DNA of 64,000 nt from Caenorhabditis elegans (lineage: Eukaryota > Nematoda > Chromadorea > Rhabditida > Rhabditidae): the NCBI RefSeq assembly GCF_000002985.6, contig NC_003280.10:9916501-9980500 (forward strand). Reading direction: 5' to 3'. How positions within the stretch are numbered: position 1 is the stretch's first letter; the number at the start of each line of letters is the position of its first letter. This document shows positions 22,727-35,928 of the stretch, in pieces. The notes under the pieces are model-generated. The model saw only the letters and a list, made by a program, of their open reading frames with translations. It did not search any database and was not told the DNA's origin. The position numbers were made by a program, and so were the translations under genes.

Positions 22727-23514
22727 ATGGAGCATTTTCATGGAAATCGCTGGGACCAGTTGCGTGCTGTGAGTTCTTGAATTAAAATTCGTTTACAATA
22801 TTTATATTTTCAGGTAGAAGCTGATATTCTGTGTCCCCCGCCTGCAGATCCATTCCAAATCTTCCCCAGTGGATGGACCAGAGCCTCGGAGCTCAGCGAA
22901 AAGGGATGGAGAGAATTGTTTGTCCCAAAATGTTATATAATTGTTTCTATAATAAGATTATTCAGGCTTGACCGCAGAAGATCGCAAAGCCCGCCACCAC
23001 GTGAACCATCACCAGACGTCAGAAGAGCGATCAGACGGACACCGCCGCCACGTGTCAACCGTGTGGCTCCGATTCGACTTCCAGAGCGGCGTCCATTGCG
23101 GCAATTGAACGCCAATGACGCCAGAAGACCAGCACAAGACGCTGCAAATCGCATAAATCAAGAGAATATGCGTGCAGGAAATATCGACAATGGGCAGCCA
23201 CGTCGTCGAGCACTCTCCCCGACACAATTGCCAGGAGTTCGTGCGATTCCAAAGGACTTCAATCGCTTCTTCCGTGGTCTTCTGACACCTGGAGAGTTCT
23301 TTGCCAAGTGAGTTTGGATTTTCTAGCTGTTTTTAGGCTCAATTTAAATATTAAAATTTTCAGATCGCAAACCCGGTATCTTGGGCCATTCGACGAAATG
23401 CCAACGGAGGATACACTTCCAGCAGCCGACGAGTACATCATTCTGCAGCGAATGGGACGACTTCCGGATAGCGGTAAATCAATCTTCAGACAGGTCGGCA
23501 ATCTGTCTACATGA
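22727..23514 (+). CDS. Arg/Pro-rich orphan protein (C05C10.7 region)
   Basis: Four exons: 22727-22768, 22814-22917, 22966-23307, 23364-23514; 212 residues. No known domain is recognised. A short N-terminus with PFQIFPSGWTRASELSEKGW precedes a basic, Pro/Arg-rich middle (RRRSQSPPPREPSPDVRRA, TPPPRVNRV) containing SP dipeptides of the kind phosphorylated by proline-directed kinases. A more ordered C-terminus follows (PKDFNRFFRGLLTPGEFF, then PTEDTLPAADEYIILQRMGR). It has no signal peptide or membrane segment, so it is probably cytosolic or nuclear. It is divergent from C05C10.5, with 291 nt between the two start codons. AATAAA near 23812 is a possible poly(A) signal. Coding status rests on clean splice signals and frame continuity. 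Confidence 0.8.
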
Positions 23515-24260
23515 TTCCCAGGACTGAAATTGCTGCCCCTCAACGTTTTATCCACATTTTTCCAGTTGAGATCGCATTTTTATCTTTAAAAAATTTACTA
23601 AACCTTATTGTTGCCATGAGTCATAATTGTGATATACCTATAATTCCTTAATATAATCAATCTTCTTGAATCCACCCCACTCATTGATTAGTTGTGTGCA
23701 ATAATAACTTTCGTTTAATGTTTGTAGTCTATTGGTATCGCTGTTTTAGCGTTTTTATGTTGTTTTATAATGAACCAACACCGTTTCCCCATTTATACTT
23801 GCGTAGGACAAAAATAAATCAATTGTCTATCAAACTCGGTTCCTTTCTTGTTTTTTTTTTGAAGAATTAAAAAGGTATCACTCCTGTTTCGAGACTATCT
23901 AGTGCGATGTAAATTTCGCTCTCAAAAAACCTACTAAATTAAAAAAAGTTTGCCGATAAAAGTATTATTTATTTTTAATTATTGAATTTTTAACACTCTT
24001 TGCAAAGTCTTGATGTTCTGTGAAACTTCAAATATTTATTTAAGCGAATCTGAATGCCCTTCTCCAAAAAATTGCATCCTATCAGTGTTAAATTTTGAAT
24101 TCCCGCAAATTTGCCTACTGCGGGGTCGTAGAAATCCTCTTCCATGTGGCGTTAGTTCGGAGCATCGTTTGCAGTTTGTCATCAAAACTTTTTCGGATTT
24201 TTCTCAATTTCGTTATATTTTTTTGTTGATTAACTTTAATTAAAAGCTATTCTTCAGATA
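23515..24260 (+). other. 3' UTR and ufd-3 upstream region
   Basis: The 3' UTR of the orphan gene probably extends to an AATAAA near 23812. The rest is the upstream region of ufd-3. A pyrimidine-poor TATTCTTCAG ends at 24256, five bases before the ATG at 24261, and is a candidate trans-splice acceptor. No other gene is seen. Confidence 0.45.
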
Positions 24261-27200
24261 ATGGCAGATGACGGTCTCGGTGACGTGCCAATGGAAACGG
24301 AAAGTGTGAGTTTTAGAATTTGCCGAATTGAAGTGGAATTTATTTTGCAGATGCCACAGTACACAATTTCCCATGTTATTGAAGCCCACAAATCCGACAC
24401 AAAGGCTTTGGCAGTTACTCAAGGCGGATGCTTGATATCGGGTGGTCGTGATGAGACGGTTAAATTTTGGGCAAAAAAAGGAAAACAGTATACGAAAACG
24501 CACGCCTTTGAACAACCGAAAGGAATAACTGTGAACTCCATTGCATACGCTGAACTAGCGGACGGATGGAGACTTTTTGTTGGCCGAAGAGATGGAACAA
24601 TTGCAGTTTTTGGCCCGAGTCAGGCGGAACCATATGCAATTTTCAATGAGCATAAACAGAATGGTATTTTTGCTTTAAAAAATATTCAAAAGTGCAAAAT
24701 GAATAATTTCAGTTTGCTGTCTTCACATTAACGAAAAAGCGACTCACATGCTGAGTGGTTCGTGGGATTCCAACGTCATCATCTGGCCGATTACCGAGTT
24801 GAACTCGTCGTCATTCACTGTAATATATTTTTAATCGTTTTTTACTGGATTTTAAAGTTAAATTAGTTCCAGACTATTGTTTGTCCAGGCCATACCTTGT
24901 CTGTGTGGGCTCTCGCTTCTTTCCCGGATCTTCCCAACACTTATCTATCTGCCAGTGCTGATAAAACAATTCGTATGTGGTTTGGAGATACCACTCTCTC
25001 AGTTTTCAAAGGCCATACTGATGTCGTGCGAGCTCTCGTCGTATTATCAAGCTCTCACTTTTTATCTGCTGGAAACGATGGACATATCATTCATTGGGAT
25101 GTTGCATCAGCGTCGATTCTCAGAAAATTTGCAACTCAGGCACATGAATTCATTTATAGTATGACATTGAGCGATTCCCACATATTAACAACTGGTGAAG
25201 ACGGAACACTTGAATTTTGGGCAATAGATGGAGGCAAAGATGGAAATTTGGCAATTGTTTCTGAAGCAGTTATTCAATTACCAACTACGAACACTTGGGA
25301 TGCTAAAGTTTTATTAAATTCCGATATCGCTGTGGCTGGAAGTGATGGACGGATCTATATCATGACCACTGATAAGAATAGAAAAGCTGACGATGATATC
25401 TTAGATGCATTTGATGCAGAAGTTGTCGCAAAGCTTACTGCGAAGACGGAAAGGATGAAGCAAGAAGAGCATGAAACTGTCACTATCAAAGTTGACATAG
25501 ACGATCGACCGACTCAACTAAATCTCAAATACAAAAAGGGAACAGATCCGGGTCTTTGTGCTCAAGAGTTTTTGAGTGAGAATAATTTGCCAATTCACTA
25601 TCTGGAGGAGATTACTAGATTCATCAAGGTTTGCTTTTTCCATTAATATGTTTCAATGTTGATTTTCATTTATTTCAGGACCGTATTCCAGAAGCTCGGG
25701 CATTTGACTTGAAATCTGGCAAAAAAGTTATAGTCGACGGAAAAGAGTACGATTACGCATTAGGTGTTAATTTTGGAAAAGGCGAGCCGGACAAGCAAAT
25801 GCCATTCAACGTGAATGAGAGCCCTCAGTTTGCTGCTCAACGCTTTGTGGAGAGACATCAACTTCCTGTGAGCGTTATCCCTTCTCTTGCTGGAATGATC
25901 AGTCAGGAGATGGACAAGTTGTCGAAAGGAGCTGCTTCTGCTCAGTCTGGATATGAGGATCCGTTTACTGGACCAGGAAGATATGTACCTCAAGGTTCAT
26001 TGAAATAAAGAAATCAATAACTCCACAATTTCAATATTTGAATTCCAGGTTCGTCGAATTCTGGCGGTCACGGTGCAGATCCTTTCACCGGATCCGGAAG
26101 ATACGTACCTCAAGCATCAAACTCGAGTGGCTTTGACACTGGTTTTTCTGGTGATCCTCTTACCGGAGACGGTGGATATCGTGCGTCCGCACCTGAAAAT
26201 ACTGGAAGTCATGCCGTTCCTCTATCATCTCTTCCACAAAACAAGAAGAAACCACGTGGACCATTGGTTCCAGTTCCTGATTTTTACATTGTACGTTTTC
26301 TAATTCTTCTCCTCAAAATTCAACATACTTAATTCAATGTATTCAGATTGGGCTTGCTGGAAAAGGCGAGAAAGCAATTGCAAAACTGAAAGAGCTAAAT
26401 GAAAAGCAGGATGCATTCCAATTGAATCCTGATCAGATTAATGGCCTTGAGGAACTTTTTGTTCTCCCAACCTCTTCGAATTATTCATCAGAAGTCACGC
26501 AGTCTGCATTCGAAATGTCTCTACAATGGCCAGTGGAGCACTTGACGCCAGTTCTTGATTTTCTGAGAATCGCACTAACTCATCATTCACTGAATTCGTA
26601 TTTCTGTGATCGTGAACGTGGTCAGGAACTTGTCGGAAGATTAATTGCTATTCTTGTGTCAGATCCGGCTGATGTGGCTTTGAAGGTTCTGGTTTGTAGG
26701 TAAGAACAAATATATATTTTCGTCAAGATATAATCGTTGTAATTTATTTACAGATGCATCGCAAATGCATTTTCGCATCCAGTCGGTCGCAACCTGTTTG
26801 CTTCCACCGAGCTCTCTACTCTAGCCCCACTGGTTGTTCGTCAAGTTCTTAATGAAAAGACGGTTCTCCAAATGTCTGCTGCTACAGCTCTTGCCAACTG
26901 GTCTCTTGCTTTATTGCAACAATCCGAGCAATGCGAACAGCTGGGACCCAAGGAAGACTTATTGAGAGCCATTTTGAACGTAATTCTTCAGATTCGAGAA
27001 TTTAACAATATCTTCTATTTTTAAGGGAATCGAAAGCGTCGACTCATTCGGATATTTGGGTGAAGACGCCATCATTCGTCTGCTTCAAGCATTAGTTACA
27101 GTCATGTGGGGAGATGCCTCAGTTATTCGAGTGAGTTTTCTAGAAATAACAAACATTGTAAACGCAATATTTTCCAGCTTGCCAAAAATCGTAACATTGC

Positions 27201-27291
27201 CCAAATTGCCGCTCGTCTCAAGGATGCAGTTTCGAACGACTCGGGAAAAAATATTGCTCGTGATATTGTGGAAATGACTTATGCTGTATGA
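24261..27291 (+). CDS. ufd-3: UFD-3 / PLAA (Doa1) ubiquitin-binding WD40 protein
   Basis: Ten exons: 24261-24305, 24351-24663, 24713-24819, 24873-25628, 25679-25994, 26049-26290, 26347-26699, 26754-26979, 27026-27130, 27178-27291; 858 residues. Order of domains: a WD40 propeller (about 20-310; GGRDETVKFWA, GSWDSNVIIW, SADKTIRMWF, GNDGHIIHWD), a linker, a PFU domain (about 430-520; DYALGVNFGKGEPDKQMPFN with AAQRFVERHQLP), a Gly/Ser-rich spacer with two DPFTGxGRYVPQ repeats and a related DPLTGDGGY, then the helical PUL domain (about 595-858). In the family, PFU binds ubiquitin and PUL binds the Cdc48/p97 C-terminus, so this is a Cdc48 cofactor in ubiquitin homeostasis. Intron 1 is 45 nt, in frame and without stop codons. 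flad-1 begins 345 nt downstream on the same strand. Confidence 0.97.
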
Positions 27292-27636
27292 AAAGTGTTC
27301 TAAAAGACCGGTTCAATTTTATTTGTATATAAATTGTCCAGTGCTTGTATTTTTTTTCCGGTAAAACCATTTATTTTTCACAGCCCGATTGTACTAGAAT
27401 TTCAGCCCGATCTAATTTATTTGTTCTTTCTCTATTCATGTTATGTAAAAGACTACATGCTAGCCTGAAAGTTTCCTTATCAATCAATATGAACATGTTC
27501 TTGATGTCTTTCTTTTTACCGGTTCAATGGATATTTTACCACAACAATTATCGCAGCTCAGTTGAATTGTGTAGAATTTTTCAAGCTTATACTTCTAAAA
27601 GATATTCTCCGTTTTTCACATTATACTTTTCAAAAG

Positions 27637-30486
27637 ATGCGCGCAATGTTCAGAACTCCACGGATGCCACAACGGAAAACCGCAGCGATTCTGGTGATCG
27701 GCGATGAGATTCTGAAGGGGACAACAAGAGATACAAATTCCCATTTTCTATGCAAAAGATTGCATAAATTAGGTGTAAACATTAGGAAAGTAAGTGAAGT
27801 TGGAGGAAAAACATGAAGGAATTGTGAAGTCATTTTCAGATTTCTGTAATTGGAGATGATATTTCTGAAATTTCTCGCGAAGTTCAGTCTGCCTCTGGGG
27901 CATACGACTATGTGATCACAAGTGGTGGTGTTGGGCCGACTCATGATGATAAAACATATTTAGGTAAGATTACTGTTTAAAAATATTGGAACTTGTAGTT
28001 AAAAAAAATCAAAAAATTATATTCTCCTCGTAGCGAAAACTACAGTAATTCTTTAAATGGCTACTGTAGCGCCTGTGTCGATTTACGGGCTCGATTTTCC
28101 AAATAAATGAAAATCAAGAAAAAATTATTTTAAAAAAAGAAACAAAAGAAAATGGAATATTTTTGTCAATGTTCGAAATTTTTTTTTTCAAATGTTGAGC
28201 CCGTAAATCGGCACAAGCGTTACAGTAGTCATTTAAAGGATTACTGTAGTTTTTGCTACAAGACATTTTGTGCGTCAAATATCTTGCGCAATGCGCATTC
28301 CCATAAGATTGTGTTTCCGTAATAATTGTATAAAAACTATTTTGATTGTCATTTTTCGATATTTAAAAAAAATCGAAAAACAAAAAATTTCCGGTTTTTC
28401 GATTCTCTGGAACATCAAAAAAAATTTCGTTTTCAATTTTTTTTTAATCGAAAAACCGACACCGTTAATTGCCATAAAATGTATTCATATTCAGGACTCG
28501 CCCACGCGTTCACAGATCAAATGCAATTTTCCGATGAAATCCGTCAAGCTGTCAATCGGTTTCTTCCAACGTACACTGCAAAAAAGCGAGCCGAAGGTGT
28601 TGGAGAAGGACTCGAAGAGGCTGTTCGTTTGGCCACTGAAAAACTTTGTACTGTGAGTTGAATAAATATGCAGATTTCTAAAATACGTGACAGTTGTTAG
28701 ATTAATCACATTAAGAGACGTAGATTGCGCGAGAAAAATCGCGGAACAAACGTTGAAGTTGGATCCTGTAGAATATTTTCTTTTGAAATTAGAAATTATA
28801 AAAAAATGTATTTCTCTTAAAAATAAAAGTTATCAAAGCTTTCAAAAAAAAGTGTTCGTGTTCTATGAGCATTCCTTTTTCTCTGAAATAGTCTAGATGG
28901 CTCCCACAGAATAAATTTTCTTTCGCAAAATCCAGTTTTTATTTGACGCACAGACCAAAGAAAGTTGATCAACAAATGTTTGGTCGAAAAACTTCCTGGT
29001 AACAAGTTATATTTGTTTTCAAAATTTTGAACTATCTGCAACAGTAAATATTCTATGAATACTTCCCGTATTAAGATTTTCAAATTCATCCACATTTAAA
29101 AAACAGTTGAAAAAATCGCTGTAAAAGCTTTCTTAATTTCAAATGTTATATTTTTCCTTTTTTCAGATTCCAAAAATGTCGCAACTCCTATGGGGTACTC
29201 AGAAAATCAATGGATCTTTGAGCACGTTTCCCGTTGTTCGTATATCGAATGTTGTTGCTTTGCCTGGAGTTCCAAAATTCTGTGAAAGAGCATTTGATGA
29301 GCTTCAAGATCAATTATTCCCGATCGAAGAACGTCAGTCTCTGTGCTTCGAGACGTTGTACACTGATCTAGACGAATTTGATTTTTCGAAAAAGCTGACC
29401 GACTTGGCTGCTCAGTTTGAAGATCGAAATGTGCAAATTGGAAGTTATCCAGAGTTGAAGAATAAGTAAGTTTTAGTTATGAGCATTTCTTTAAGATAAA
29501 ATTTAAAATTTCAGATTCTTCAAAACCAAACTCACAATTGAAACTGAATCATCAGAAACAATGGAAGCAGTTGTGACGTCACTCCGTGAACTTCTCGCCG
29601 GACACATTGTCTATTATGATAGTCATGCATGGCTTGATATTGTAACAAAGTGGAAAGCATTTAAAAAACGAAAAGCCTCTGAGAATCAAATAGAATTTAT
29701 TCAAAAGCTAAATGAAGCTGAAAGTATTGTGGAGGAAATTGTCGAAAAATACCCTCTGGAGCAGATTGCTCTGTCGTTTAATGGTGGAAAAGATTGCACT
29801 GTTCTATTGCATTTATTGAGACTAAAAGTAGACGAGTAAGTTTGAATTCAAAAAATTGTCATTCATACATTCCATTCTTTTTCAGGAAATACGGTCCGTC
29901 AACTCCGATCCAAGGATTCCATATCATGGTGGAAGATCAATTCCCAGAAGCCACCCAATTCATCATAGACGCGGCGAAGTTGTAAGTTTACTGTATAATT
30001 TTAATTATTCCAACCACGTCGTATTTCAGCTATAACATTCAAGTTCTCGAATTCCCTGGACCATTGAAAACCGGACTTGCAGCACTGAAAAAGACGCGCC
30101 CTTCCATCATTCCAGTGCTGATGGGCAGTCGAGCAACAGATCCAAATGGGAAATATATGAAAACTCCAGTCGAATGGACTGATTCAGATTGGCCGCAAGT
30201 TCTCCGAGTATGCCCAATACTTAATTGGACGTATACCGATGTATGGCATATGCTGAGAGGTCTTTGTGTGCCGTATTGCAAGCTGTATGACCAGGTTTAG
30301 AACTGGCAACTTTAAACTTTTATGATAAGTTCCAATTTCTAGGGTTACACTTCACTTGGTGGTCGGGACAACACTGTAAAACACCCAGCCCTTCGAATTG
30401 TGTCATCTGATGGCCGAGAACATTATCTTCCAGCTTACAAGCTACATAACGATGCAGAAGAACGATGTAATAGATCAAATATTTAA
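27637..30486 (+). CDS. flad-1: FAD synthase (MoCF-like plus PAPS-reductase-like domains)
   Basis: Eight exons: 27637-27789, 27840-27963, 28495-28652, 29167-29465, 29515-29835, 29886-29981, 30030-30294, 30343-30486; 519 residues. ATG at 27646 or an upstream in-frame ATG at 27562 are alternative starts. The N-terminal molybdopterin-binding-like domain ([20 protein letters not shown], then [11 protein letters not shown]) acts as FAD hydrolase or regulator in the family. The C-terminal domain carries the PP-loop motif [16 protein letters not shown] and [11 protein letters not shown] with GGRDNT, typical of eukaryotic FMN adenylyltransferase, which makes FAD from FMN and ATP. Intron 2 contains a strong palindromic repeat. 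Poly(A) signal AATAAA at 30504-30509. It may share an operon with ufd-3. Confidence 0.95.
28031..28260. repeat. Inverted repeat in flad-1 intron 2
   Basis: Arms of about 62 nt: 28031-28092 (tagcgaaaactacagtaatt at its start, ending atttacgggctc) and 28198-28260 in inverse. The arms differ at only a handful of positions and are separated by about 105 nt of A/T-rich loop. The arrangement is that of a short non-autonomous palindromic element. Confidence 0.8.
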
Positions 30487-31184
30487 ATTAATGTTTTTGT
30501 TAAAATAAAGTAGATGTAACCCCACTTATTTTGAGGGAACATATCCCTCACATTGGGTGAAAGATAATAAATAATTCATTCCAACATGTCTCTCCTTCCA
30601 TCTACCGGTTGATTGTCATCTGCTTCTCATAAAATTTTACGACCCCCCCCCCTCTCCGTATGCACATATTGGCTGGCACACAAAACTCTGATTTAATCAA
30701 GGTAAAATGTCTCAATTTGAAGTCTGAAGCCTGAAGGATTACGGTAGTTTTATGGTGCTTCCCTGAAAAAATATAAAAATTTTCAATCAAGAATTCGTAG
30801 GTTTTGTATAACTGAATATTATCTAAAGAATATTCAATACACTTCTCTATTATATAATTTTTTCCATAAAAAGTGAATACTGTACACAACGGTCCCCCTC
30901 CAATGACTAACACCTCTCACAGAAGGACATTGATGACCTCGACCAGGTGTATGTTTCCTTGAAAAAGTACACATGCACGAATCAAAACATGGAATCCGAG
31001 ATGGAATAAGGCTTCTCACAACATTTTCTAGGTCAAACGAAAATCCTGGACGCCTTGCTGGTTACGGTAGAAATACGAGTTCTTCTCCAGTAAAGTTTTT
31101 TGAATAATATTTTAGTTGGTGTCTAAGTATGATGTCACTCACATATTTTTTTTATTATTAGATTTTTAAAAACAAGAATTTTCG

Positions 31185-31271
31185 TGGGTCTCGCCGCTCG
31201 GACAGCGAGTTACTGAAACTCTTGTAAATCGGTGCAAGTTACAGTATCTCGTTGACCGCGTGGCGAGACCC
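31185..31271. repeat. Short inverted repeat
   Basis: gggtctcgccgctcggacag at 31187 pairs with ccgcgtggcgagaccc ending at 31271, with gcgagttactg opposing cagtatctcgt closer in. The stem is about 30 bp with a 25-nt loop. It could fold as a hairpin RNA if transcribed. Confidence 0.65.
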
Positions 31272-31370
31272 ATTTTAGGCGAAATCTATCATAATATTTA
31301 GACGTCTATGTAATACAGGAGTTGCACTGTACAATTTATTATGTTTCTGTGGGATTTTTAATTTTTGACT

Positions 31371-31600
31371 CAAAATACGGTACAAGGTCTCCCCACTACC
31401 GAAACATTTCAGCTACAGTCATATAAATATTTGCAAAGTTCCACTGGGCTTTTGCTTAACGGTTTTAATGCAAAAACTACAAATGTGGGAACAAAAATCC
31501 AAGAAACTCATGGAAAAAATATAATTGCAAAATAATTGAGGGTACTGTAGCTCCGAAATTTCGGTCGTTTTGAGACCGCGTGCTGTACTTCTGCGACATT
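31371..31600. repeat. Degraded palindrome of the GGTCTC family
   Basis: caaaatacggtacaaggtct at about 31372 opposes gagaccgcgtgctgtacttc at about 31572, and gctacagtc at 31412 opposes gggtactgtagct at 31540. The pairing is imperfect; it resembles the elements at 46.0 and 56.2 kb. Confidence 0.5.
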
Positions 31601-34600
31601 TTTGAAATTTACATGATTTTTGGGGTATGAGGAAAGATTTACAGTTCAATATAATCACCAATAAGATTCAAAAGTACATACAAAATATCGAGAATCGTCA
31701 GCAGCAGAACCCTAGATTTTGAGGCACAGATTGTCGTCATTTGTGAGTGAAAAAGAAGAAAAGTGCATCTTCGAATCTCCATCTCATCATCTAGCTGCTC
31801 AAACTGACTCAAACCCTCTGATTATCTTTCCCGCGCATATCTCATCCCTATCAATTATCACTCTTTGTCTTTAAACACATTCCCATGTGATTGAATATTC
31901 ACATTTTGGTGCATCCATATTATTTTTAATATTTTAAATACCACATTTTGAATTATGCTTCCGATGTGATTAATTAATTTTTTGGAAACCTATTTGAAGC
32001 TCATAACTTATAGTTTTTGGTAAAGAATGCCTATATAAAAATGGCAATAATTTCGTGTGTGGGCATTAAAAAGGCATACATTTTTGCGCCTAAAATTGAA
32101 TTGATATCGAGTTTCTATAGTCTCAACCAGATTCTCACATTTCCAAAATCTTGTGATAAGAAGAGTACAAATTAGGAGCCACTCCTATATAATCATAGAG
32201 CTCAACATCTTCTCTCTTCGCTTATCATCTTATCAAGTTTATCACCGAATTCTTCGAAAATGAGTATGTTTGAGTGAAAGTGCAGATTTCAATGTGGTTT
32301 GACAAGATCCCTTCATATTCGAGTTTATCTTTCCTTCCCTCTTATTCCTGAACCAGATGACAGATGTTCCCTTATTCCGAGAGCTTACCTTGTAAGGGGG
32401 TGGATAGATTGAGTAACCTCTAACCCTCATCAAATTTAGATGAGCTGGTGTGTATGTCCGAAAATCTAAAATCCGATTGCTCGGAGCAATACATTCGTGA
32501 TTACCTGTCATCCTTCTTCTTCTTCTTCCTTTTTTCAATGATCTACGGAGTTTGAATAATAGAGCAGATTTTCAGAAGTTCGTTTAGAAGGGGAATATGT
32601 TCCTTTAAAGTATTACAGTTGAAGGGGAGAATCTGAAAATTTTGAATCAGTGCCATTTTGAGCTCTTCACAAGGGAGGCGTCGTCAGGCGTACGTGCCTG
32701 CCTACCGTCATGTTCCACATTACGGTATGAACTCCGGTGCTCAACGTTTGCATTGATTTTAGTAATCATTATAAACAACTTGTTAAGAGTTTAATATTTC
32801 AAAATGGACCCAGTCGAACTTTTGGTAAATTTAAAGAAATTTGGAAATACTTAACTTTTTAGATGATAGAAATAACATACAACTAGTGAATTTTCTAGCT
32901 CATTATTTTAAACAGTTATAATTTTAAATGCTCACTATCATAATTTTTTTTTCAGTTTTTGGAACTTCTAGGTCAATTTGTGATCTTACACTTTTTATTT
33001 AATTTGTGATCATTCATGGTTCTCAAACTTTAAAACTATTTATCTAACATGAGCCATTGAAACCCGAAATCGAAAAAAGTTTTCTTTCTAAAAAATCGAA
33101 CTAAAGTATTGTTGGTTCAGAATCTAATTTCTTGAACTATATATTCTTTTTTATTCATGCCCACCAAAAAACCCACCAAATCAATGACACATATACCAAC
33201 CCCTCCTTCTATTCACCACCGTTTTCTTCTTGTATTTACACATTTTCTTGCATCTATCCTCAACCAACCTCGAAATGCATTAGGACACCTATATAGACAA
33301 ACTCATGACTCAAAAATGCTCCGCGCCGAGCCTAAGATGCTCATACATCGTGTAGGAGGAGATTACTGTAGGCGATTGGGTAGTAGTACATATAGGTAGG
33401 AGAAGATGGAGGAGCACCTGCCGTTGGATCTAATTGTGCACACCCCTTCCCAGCTTTTACACGGTCTAATTGGTTAATAACTAGATTTGGAAATCGCTTG
33501 TAAATTAGAAAATCGTGTAAACAATAAGGTTCTGCATGCTTGATTAATCAAAACATTTTAGTTTTTGGTAGTTTTTTTTGAAATCAATTTGGCACATCTA
33601 TTTTCGAAAATTTTATTATCTCGTTTTGAAACTAAAATTTAAAAAAATGTGGGCAGGTAGGCACAAGGCAGGCGCGTACCCCTAAACTATCTTTTGAAGT
33701 ATTATTTTATTTCAATTTTTCCCTTTTATCATTTCTTTCTTATTTTCTCCCCGTTCCTCAATTTGTGTGTCTTCAATATCAAATAATTATGACTCAGCTT
33801 TTCTCGGTCTTCCTTCCGTTTTCGGCATGTTAGCGTTTTTGTAAATTTCTAGAACATGTTTCTTTTTTTACTTTCTCTCGAAGTTTGAAAATTGGCATAA
33901 ACATCCCCAAAACATAATCATGATATTCGAATGGTAACACCTTCTTATCATCTTTTAGAAGTTGCTACATTTGAAGGACATCCTTGAACCTAGGATAAGT
34001 CTAAACAAGTGAAAGCTAGACATCTCTTTCAGATGAATCGCGTGACCTTCTGCAACTCTTATCTCTTTCGTATAACTTGTGGAAGGATTTTTGGATACTA
34101 TTTAGATGTAATTTTTTTCCAAATTTCGACTATTTCGTTGTGAGATTCTCAAAAAACCTTGAAAATATCTACTACTTAATTAACATTGTATTATTTCTCA
34201 TGTTCTTTGAATCGGATGCTCCTCCTGATCAAATTGACTCAAAAAACCGTCATCATGCTTTCTTGCTCCGGTCCATCGGGCTCATCCAGGACATTGGCAT
34301 CTGTGCACTCTCGCTATTTTCTCTTCCAACCAGAAATCTATTCGCATCGCGCGTTGATCTATTTGTGACCGTCTCCAATTAGCTGTCAAAAAATTCTCGG
34401 TGCCGCTGATATAACCTTTTTGTGTGTTTTTGTGGATGGTGTTTGTCGAGATGGAGAATGATGCCTCCTGATATCCTCAGGTATCCCAGTGCCATTCATA
34501 TCATGAACACATTGTGTATTTGATTTTTTTTTAAATGAATGTTTTCTGCGTCAATGACTGCTATAGAATTTTCTAGAGGTTTTTTTGCGCATAATTTTGT

Positions 34601-35811
34601 AGAAACATTCTTTAGGGTATTTTATATTTTAAAATTGTTACCTAAGTTTGATTGATTATCTTAAAACAACTTCAAGAAAAAAATTTAATTCTTATAATCA
34701 TTTAAGATAGGTATTAAAATTTATATTTTGATTTTTACTTAGCCTTTCCCACATATAAAAGCTCGTAAAAGTTTATAGACAATTCAGATTATCAAATAAA
34801 AAATCTTCTCTGAAACTTACCTAATCCACCAAATTCTCGACTTTATTTACCTATCCTCAACATGCTGTTTGATTCTTAACCCGCAATTCGAACCCGTTAA
34901 CACCTGCTGATTTTGATCCCACTTAAACACTTCTGAGTGCGTTTTCGCATTTGTTTAAAATATTCGGAAAAAGGAGGAAGCAAAGTCAATATATAGTCAA
35001 TAACTACTTCATGGATATTCTCTTCTCTATTTTTGACTCCAAATTAAACGGGGATTCTTCCATCCCTTCTTTATCGCTACAATTTTATGTTCAGAATCAT
35101 CTCGAGATTCATTTTTCTATTATTTATCTGCCGTCGCCATCAAAACAGAATTGTCACAAGGCATTTTGAATTAAACGATAGCATTGGTAAAGTTGTTAAC
35201 AATTTATTTGATTTTGCAATTTCTGGATTTCTACCTATCTTTATTTGATTTCTTTTAAACTTTCATTTGGGCAAAAAATTCATGCCTACCTCCAAAGATG
35301 TTCTTTGAGCTTTAGAACCACACATCAACGCTTACGACAAAATCTAAGAAATAGACTGTAGGCAGGCACGTAGGCAGGCAAAACGCAGAGAGGTATAATT
35401 CAGATACCTATGCCTAGAAAATCTTCTAAATTTGCTTTTTGCTCACATTAAGTTTATTTCAATTTCATAGACACCCATTTTTCCTACCTCGTATTTTCGA
35501 TATTACTTGGAATTCATCTGAAAACGCAAAAGCTCATTAAGGATTCAGAATCTCTTATCAGAATCTCTTATCAAAATCTCTCTCACGAGATAATGAAATC
35601 AGCTGCCGCCTCTCTGCTTTATTCTATTTTTCAATCAGCCTTTCCTCGATTCCATCTCAAATGCTATCATCTGCTTCGATTTCAAGTACTTTACGGGTAC
35701 TGTAGGTTCATCTATAATTCTTGTTCAAATGATGAGCAACACATATTATGCTTGATCTACTGGATTTTCTCTATTAGACGTGCGCCTCTACTGCCTGACT
35801 TTAAAGGCTAA

Positions 35812-35928
35812 TATCTCGGTTGTCTTGCGTTTATCAAAAAATTTCAAAAATGCAAATGTAGAAAAATATTTAGCACGTATTTTGTTAATTGGCACTTTTT
35901 TATAAAAGCAAAAAGAACCGAGATATAC
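35812..35928. repeat. Inverted repeat upstream of egl-43
   Basis: atatctcggttgtcttgcgt at about 35813 is mirrored by aaaagcaaaaagaaccgaga with tat near 35907-35927. A related single arm (aaccgagatatagcattt) occurs at about 44177 in egl-43 intron 6, so this is a dispersed element. Confidence 0.5.

Noticed and set aside
32242-32538. 98-codon frame on minus upstream of egl-43
   Set aside because: Arg-rich start comes from a CTT/CTC tract; no domain or splice signals.
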